The notes beneath the pieces are model-generated. The model searched no databases. It worked only from the letters and a program-made list of their open reading frames with translations, and was not told the DNA's origin. Source: Microcaldota archaeon (GTDB taxonomy: Archaea > Micrarchaeota > Micrarchaeia > Norongarragalinales > UBA8480). Taken from it: a stretch of DNA of 7,751 bases. Both the position numbers and the translations under genes were made by a program. The stretch spans positions 1 to 7,751 of the forward strand of contig JAUYPK010000031.1 of NCBI GenBank assembly GCA_030697615.1, given 5' to 3'. Below are positions 3,148 through 7,751 of the stretch, one piece after another. Position 1 is the first letter of the stretch. Each line of letters opens with the position of its first letter.

Positions 3148-4107
3148 ATGTCCAAGCCACTTCTTTTTCTAGTTATTTTATCAGCTTTACTGCTTGGCTG
3201 CACTATGCCGAACAATTCATTTGCAGGAAGCGGTGATGCATCGGCTAATGGCTACGCTAATTTTGAAAATTCTTTTTATTCACTTAATTACCCTCAAGAT
3301 TGGTCAGTTGCGGATAATGGTGAAGTCGTAAGCTTTTCATCCCCCCAAAGTGAAAACGACGCTTTTGTGGAAAATGTCAATATTTTAGTCACGCCTGCAA
3401 CCGAGAATGTATCTTTGCAGGAGTATTTTGAAAATTCCGTTGATTCCCTGTTTTCTTCGCTTGAAGGCTTTAACCTCATCGGCTTTAACGAAACGCACCT
3501 ATCTGGCGTTAATGCCTACACTGTGGAATACACTGCGAAAAATTTTGGAAATAATTTAAGCTACGTGCAGGTTTTCACAATGAAAAATAATGCGATTTAC
3601 ATTATAGCGTATTCTGGATCTGGTTCAGATTACTCGCGTTATTTACCATTAGTTAACCAATTGATGGATTCATTTACAATAAAAGATGGGATTCAAGATG
3701 TAGGTGGGCAATTAGAATCAGCAGATGCTCAAGCGAGTGCAGATTTTAACAAAAATTGGGCTGCATATTCTAAATCGCTATACTATGATAATGGCGAGTT
3801 CAGCTTTTTGGAAACTCCATCTGATATTTTGGAGTTAAATCCTGACCGCACTTGGACGTTTGGAGCTAAAAGTGGAACGTGGACACTTGTAGAGATAACG
3901 CCAGCGGACTGGGCAAAATGGGGAATAAACGAATACGGGCCAACAAATAAACTAGTGCTATATGGGTGGGATAGTGATGTTGTTGATGGTCCAATTGAGG
4001 AAAGCCGCGGGGTTCCTGAATTTCTTTGGGTGATTTACCGGCAAGGTGCGCCGGAGTTCAATAGCCCTGGGCAAATTCAGATGAAATTTGGCTGGAGTGG
4101 CCGCTAG
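3148..4107 (+). CDS. Lipoprotein with PsbP/DcrB-like and ADW...DGPIEES domains
   Basis: A 319-residue exported lipoprotein. The signal ends in lipobox L-L-G-C with C18. Residues 40-180 (Y-S-L-N-Y-P-Q-D-W, then V-S-F-S-S-P, N-V-N-I-L-V-T-P, a predicted helix, and a final Q-L-M-D-S-F-T-I) have the pattern of PsbP/DcrB-like domains of cell-surface lipoproteins; this is recognised by pattern, not by search. Residues 204-319 are the same domain as the preceding gene's mature part, including A-D-W-x-x-W-x-I, Y-G-P, D-G-P-I-E-E-S and W-V-I-Y. The two genes are therefore paralogues by their C-terminal domain, one carrying an added N-terminal module. Function is unknown. It ends 8 nt before the giant secreted protein, so the two are probably co-expressed and may act together at the surface. 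Confidence 0.83.
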   Translation: MSKPLLFLVILSALLLGCTMPNNSFAGSGDASANGYANFENSFYSLNYPQDWSVADNGEVVSFSSPQSENDAFVENVNILVTPATENVSLQEYFENSVDSLFSSLEGFNLIGFNETHLSGVNAYTVEYTAKNFGNNLSYVQVFTMKNNAIYIIAYSGSGSDYSRYLPLVNQLMDSFTIKDGIQDVGGQLESADAQASADFNKNWAAYSKSLYYDNGEFSFLETPSDILELNPDRTWTFGAKSGTWTLVEITPADWAKWGINEYGPTNKLVLYGWDSDVVDGPIEESRGVPEFLWVIYRQGAPEFNSPGQIQMKFGWSGR

Positions 4108-4110
4108 GTG
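4106..4110 (+). promoter_or_regulatory. Ribosome binding site of the giant surface protein
   Basis: AGGTG overlaps the stop codon of the upstream lipoprotein gene and lies 5 nt before the ATG at 4116. It supports that start and translational coupling to the lipoprotein. The first-of-transcript genes here have no such site, as expected for leaderless or short-leader messages. Confidence 0.6.
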
Positions 4111-4115
4111 AAATC

Positions 4116-7100
4116 ATGAAATTTTTTAACATTATCACATTCGCTTTCATCTTCATTTTCATGTTCGTAAGTTTTGCCCAAGCAGCGCAATTAACCGTAA
4201 CAGCTGAAGGTAAAGGGTTTGTCTCTTCCTCGCCATCTGGAATACTTTGCGGTTACGCGTGTAGTGAAAGCTACGATGCTGGAAGGCAAATAACCCTAAC
4301 CGCCACTGCAGATGAAGGGTTTTCGTTTTTATCCTGGGGAGGCGCGTGCGAAGGTTCGGCTCCAGTATGCGCAGTAACTTTAGATGGCGACAAAGAAGTA
4401 ATCGCGAGGTTTTCCGGCGAAGTTCTAAGAGAATATGCACTTACGGTGTACAAGTCAGGAAACGGACAAGGGAGAGTTAATTCTGACCCGTCTGGCATCA
4501 CGTTAGGTGTAATTGCGCCGTATGACTCCGCGCCATTCGCCGCAGGAGCAGAAGTTGTACTAACTGCCATTCCATTGCAAGGTTCCACTTTTGGGGGATG
4601 GAGTGGTGCATGTTCAGGTGAGCGGGAAGTATGTAATGTTGTTATAGACGCGGCAAAACAAGCCACTGCTAATTTTATAAGCGAAGTTGCACTGCCTTCG
4701 CCGCCAGCTCAAAACCAACAGTCTCGCATTCTACCACCTTCTTCAGAAGGGGTAATTGATTCACAAATTCCACCATCTGGAATATCTTTGACTGTCACTA
4801 AACTTGGGTCAGGTGCAGTTGTTTCAAAAGATAAAAATATAAGCTGCGGGTCAAAATGCTCATTTAACTACGAAAAAGGAACGGTTGTCACTCTAGAATC
4901 AGTGCCTTCAAGCGGATACGCGTTTGGAGGGTGGGAAGGGTGCGATGCTAAAGATCCCCTGTGCGTTTTAACACTCAAAAGAACCAAGACAGTGCGTGCT
5001 TTGTTCTTCCCGTCACGCGTGCAACTCATTGTCTCTAAATCCAGTGGCGGGCATGTGACCTCTTCTGATTATAAAATATTTTGTGGGCAGTACTGCGTGG
5101 GAGATTATGCTGTACAGTCAAGAGTCACCTTAACCGCTACGTCTTCAATAGGTGCGTTGTTCAAAGGGTGGAGCGGCGGAGCATGTTCTGGCATGAGCAC
5201 AACGTGCATTGTTGATATGAACAGTTCCGCAAACGTAACTGCAACTTTTGAAATCCCTCGGCCTCCAGAGTACAATCTAACTGTTGGCAAAAATGAAGGC
5301 GGCGAAGTTATTTCTGTTGATAATAAAATAAATTGCGGAAGCGACTGCAGAGAAACGTATGTTGAAGATGAAACCGTTACTCTTACTGCGAAGCCGTTTA
5401 CAATTTATCACGACGCGGAAAAAACCCAAGTTTGGTATACTTATTTATTTGACGGTTGGGGTGGTGCATGCATTGGAAAAAAAGCCACGTGCATAGTGGA
5501 CATGGATGCAGCGAAACACGTTGTAGCTAATTTTAAGCAGCCAAAAACCTCCTACCAGTTAAGCGTCAAGTTAACCGGCGATGGAAAGGGTAGCGTTTTT
5601 CTAAACTCTGGAGAGAAGTTATGCCCCGGAACCTGCACCGCTACAATATTATTTGGAAAGGAGGCAACGCTTCGTTTTGTTCCAGAAGAAGATTTCCTAC
5701 TAGGCGGTTGGGGTGGACCGTGTAATATCCTCTCAGGCAATGTCTCTAGTTGTTTAATGGTTAACCCGAGCGGAAAAGACGTTCAAGTAGATCCTTTATT
5801 TATCGTAGATAAGAACCCGCCAAATTATCGGCTTAACATGTTAAAATCCGGAAACGGTAAAGGTGAAATTTTAGTCACGTATCCTGGCGGGGAATTTACC
5901 TGTAGCCAAAGTGAATCTAATTGTTCGTCTAAAATCCCCCGCGATTCAAAAGTACTTATCACTGCAAAGCCACAACCCAACTCAAACACCGTGTGGTACA
6001 CTGGCCCGAAATACGGCGACATCGACGTGACACTCGGCTCTAAATTTAAAGGTTGGAAAGGAAATTGCAATGAAGGCAATGGTCGATCCAGTATTAATTG
6101 TACGGTTACAATGGACGCTGTAAAAAACATAAATGCAGAGTTTATTCAAAGTGTCTTCTACAATGTTAAGCTGGTAAAACAAGACGCCAGCATAACAATA
6201 AAGTCGCAGCTTGAAGAATACCGTTTTACCGGCTACTCGTGGTGGCAGAATAGTATAAACTGCGGGTCAGTTTGCGAAGCACAGTTTGAAAGCGACACTG
6301 TAGTTAAACTCATTGCTGACAAAGCAGTTTCTTGGAGTGGCTGTGACAATGTTGTTGACAAGACGTGCCTCATTAACCTGAACAAAAACCGCAGCGTATC
6401 TGTTGATATATCTGACTTAGAAAAAGCGCAGTTAGTTAAACAAGCTTTAGTTGGGTACTTTTCACAAGGCGGTTTCAAGAAGTACGACCTTTCTTCCTAT
6501 GTCCAGTCAGAACAGAACCAACCGTTTAAGCATACTATGGGCGCGTTGATGAAAAAAGAGATGAGCAACAACGTTGCAAGCATAACCGACTGGATTGGAA
6601 GAAATAATGCTTGGTTTATGTCTCAAGGTGGAATTCAAGCATTGATCGACGCAAAGATGAAAGACGTTGCAAAACAAGCTTTGCTCTCTGTATTTTCTTC
6701 AGACGTATCCGCTTATCCTGCGTTAAAGGATTTTCTAATCAACGAAAATAACAAACCGTTTCAATCTGCACTTGTAGACCTCAAAGCAGGACGCGGCGAA
6801 GGTTTACCCGATGGGTTAAAATCTTGGATTCAAGGCGGAAAAGCATGGTACTTAAGTGCAACCGGAATACAGGACAAGATCAATGAATTAAAACCAAAGC
6901 CCACGCCGCCACCAGCAGTGCCATCAATATCCAGCATTTCTCCACAAGGGAGACAAATTGGCAAAGCAACCGTTGTCAAAGGCGCTAACTTTAGAAACAT
7001 CCAGCAAGTTACTGTTGGCCGAGATATTGTAGCGTACAATTTTGTCTCTGAAAGTGAACTTGTACTTCCATACGTAGGGTGGGGAATGGGCACAAATCCA

Positions 7101-7685
7101 ACTGTAACAGTTGTAACAAACGGCGGCAGCACATGGGCGCCCCTCATTTCTCCAAGTGAAACCGTAATTTACAACGGCAATGGAAAACTAGAAGAGTGCT
7201 TTGGCGGAGTTGGAAAAGCATGTGGTGGACTTCTTGGCGGAACGTACGCATGGGGAAATTCTGAACTCGGATCAAGCGGATGCATGGCTGAAGTGAATGG
7301 CCAGAAAACGTGTTGGGTTGTACCTGGAAGCATTAGGCACGATAACTGCTGTGTGCGTTATCCAGGCGGAAAACATTGCGGTGGCCCTGGAAACGATGGG
7401 AAAGATGCAGGTGAATGGAACCACAACGGAATGTGTGTCCAGGAATGGCACGAGGCAGTGTGGGACACTTTCTGGAAACGCGGTTGGCAATATACTTTCA
7501 AAGTACGTGATTACAATCCAGACTTAACCCCAGCCGCATCAAGCCCGTACGGCAGGTACAATGAAGGTGAGGCGGTAAGCAGCGTTGGACTATGCGGAGT
7601 TACTGGGCACGAGTTAAGGCAAATTGAAGATTACAAGTTCTGCTGTTCTGGCAGCGCATACATCGCCAGCAAAAAATGCGTTTAA
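4116..7685 (+). CDS. Giant secreted multi-repeat surface protein (InlB-B-like repeats, IPT/TIG, Cys-rich C-terminus)
   Basis: A 1189-residue exported protein. Residues 1-23 are a Sec signal peptide ending A-Q-A. Eight copies of a beta-rich repeat like the divergent InlB B-repeat follow at about 25-99, 107-187, 223-297, 302-378, 386-473, 480-563, 571-676 and 682-764. Each follows the pattern L-x-V-x-K-x-G-x-G-x-V, then C-G-x-x-C, V-T-L-T-A, F-x-G-W-x-G-x-C, then a second C and a final A-x-F; copies 2, 7 and 8 are the most divergent. Residues 770-923 are a tandem duplication of a helical module. A proline stretch (928-935) leads into an IPT/TIG domain (about 936-1018). The end (1026-1189) is cysteine-rich (12 Cys) and includes R1074-H-D-N-C-C1079. 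There is no C-terminal membrane anchor or sorting signal, so it is released or held by partners, perhaps the adjacent lipoproteins. An adhesive or protective role is inferred. Confidence 0.85.
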   Translation: MKFFNIITFAFIFIFMFVSFAQAAQLTVTAEGKGFVSSSPSGILCGYACSESYDAGRQITLTATADEGFSFLSWGGACEGSAPVCAVTLDGDKEVIARFSGEVLREYALTVYKSGNGQGRVNSDPSGITLGVIAPYDSAPFAAGAEVVLTAIPLQGSTFGGWSGACSGEREVCNVVIDAAKQATANFISEVALPSPPAQNQQSRILPPSSEGVIDSQIPPSGISLTVTKLGSGAVVSKDKNISCGSKCSFNYEKGTVVTLESVPSSGYAFGGWEGCDAKDPLCVLTLKRTKTVRALFFPSRVQLIVSKSSGGHVTSSDYKIFCGQYCVGDYAVQSRVTLTATSSIGALFKGWSGGACSGMSTTCIVDMNSSANVTATFEIPRPPEYNLTVGKNEGGEVISVDNKINCGSDCRETYVEDETVTLTAKPFTIYHDAEKTQVWYTYLFDGWGGACIGKKATCIVDMDAAKHVVANFKQPKTSYQLSVKLTGDGKGSVFLNSGEKLCPGTCTATILFGKEATLRFVPEEDFLLGGWGGPCNILSGNVSSCLMVNPSGKDVQVDPLFIVDKNPPNYRLNMLKSGNGKGEILVTYPGGEFTCSQSESNCSSKIPRDSKVLITAKPQPNSNTVWYTGPKYGDIDVTLGSKFKGWKGNCNEGNGRSSINCTVTMDAVKNINAEFIQSVFYNVKLVKQDASITIKSQLEEYRFTGYSWWQNSINCGSVCEAQFESDTVVKLIADKAVSWSGCDNVVDKTCLINLNKNRSVSVDISDLEKAQLVKQALVGYFSQGGFKKYDLSSYVQSEQNQPFKHTMGALMKKEMSNNVASITDWIGRNNAWFMSQGGIQALIDAKMKDVAKQALLSVFSSDVSAYPALKDFLINENNKPFQSALVDLKAGRGEGLPDGLKSWIQGGKAWYLSATGIQDKINELKPKPTPPPAVPSISSISPQGRQIGKATVVKGANFRNIQQVTVGRDIVAYNFVSESELVLPYVGWGMGTNPTVTVVTNGGSTWAPLISPSETVIYNGNGKLEECFGGVGKACGGLLGGTYAWGNSELGSSGCMAEVNGQKTCWVVPGSIRHDNCCVRYPGGKHCGGPGNDGKDAGEWNHNGMCVQEWHEAVWDTFWKRGWQYTFKVRDYNPDLTPAASSPYGRYNEGEAVSSVGLCGVTGHELRQIEDYKFCCSGSAYIASKKCV
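4188..6407 (+). repeat. Eight InlB-B-like repeats within the surface protein
   Basis: Residues 25-764 are eight degenerate repeats of 75-105 residues. The paired cysteines (C-G-x-x-C near the start and G-x-C...C near the end) are kept in most copies, suggesting two disulphides per repeat or metal sites. Repeats are separated by short linkers, the longest a Pro/Ser-rich one at 190-222. The DNA is not strongly repetitive, so the duplication is old. Confidence 0.75.
6423..6884 (+). repeat. Tandem duplication of a ~75-residue helical module
   Basis: Residues 770-845 and 849-923 align along their whole length. Shared landmarks in order are K-Q-A-L, F-S, E-x-N-x-P-F, a leucine-rich helix, W-I, A-W, S-x-x-G-I-Q and a final I. 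I do not recognise the module. It links the beta-repeat rod to the IPT/TIG domain. Confidence 0.7.
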
Positions 7686-7694
7686 AAGAAGTTA

Positions 7695-7736
7695 TTTTTC
7701 TTCCTCTTTTTCTCTTTACTTTTTTGTTCTTTTTTT
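7695..7736 (+). terminator. T-rich terminator region after the surface protein
   Basis: Starting 10 nt after the stop there are successive runs of five to seven T interrupted by C or G, to near the window end. No hairpin is present. Serial T-tracts are typical archaeal terminators. Confidence 0.6.
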
Positions 7737-7751
7737 ATTCTCTCTTCTGTT

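Noticed and set aside
7297..7527. A 76-residue plus-strand open frame
   Set aside because: It is an out-of-frame shadow inside the cysteine-rich end of the surface protein, whose own frame shows clear structured composition.

Overview
The window looks like part of an archaeal genome, most plausibly a small-genome (DPANN-type) archaeon, though no gene here fixes the lineage. The evidence is a tRNA-Met and a tRNA-Glu interrupted by introns with archaeal bulge-helix-bulge splice sites, no encoded CCA ends, TATA-like boxes about 25 nt ahead of start codons, T-tract terminators, and a CTP-dependent polyprenol (dolichol) kinase-like gene.

Layout: (1) 1-25, minus strand, the first codons of an unidentified gene preceded by a TATA box. 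(2) 93-207, minus strand, tRNA-Met(CAT) with a 41-nt intron. (3) 208-399, a hairpin-rich spacer that ends in a second copy of the tRNA-Met 5' end. (4) 400-2112, a compact plus-strand operon: PAP2-family membrane phosphatase, dolichol/polyprenol kinase-like protein and thymidylate kinase, with overlapping gene ends. The first two would act on opposite steps of polyprenyl carrier phosphorylation. (5) 2113-2648, no protein gene: a tRNA-Glu(TTC) with two introns (D-loop and anticodon loop), bracketed by an extra copy of its own 5' end upstream and of its own 3' end downstream, with A/T-rich palindromes between. (6) 2649-7685, a cell-surface cluster: two lipoproteins sharing a C-terminal domain, the second also carrying a PsbP/DcrB-like domain, then a 1189-residue secreted protein with eight cysteine-bearing InlB-B-like repeats, a duplicated helical module, an IPT/TIG domain and a cysteine-rich end. 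(7) 7686-7751, a T-rich tract, probably a terminator.

The most unusual feature is the tRNA neighbourhood. At three sites a short exact piece of a tRNA gene (12-17 nt) is repeated 113-134 nt away, separated by a palindrome-bearing spacer. The spacers at two unrelated tRNAs (Met and Glu) are alike in sequence. Both anticodon-loop introns also contain near-copies of adjacent tRNA sequence. This looks like a family of small, apparently non-coding elements that insert in tRNA genes and leave the tRNA intact, and possibly a source of tRNA introns. That reading is an inference; the repeats themselves are plain in the sequence.
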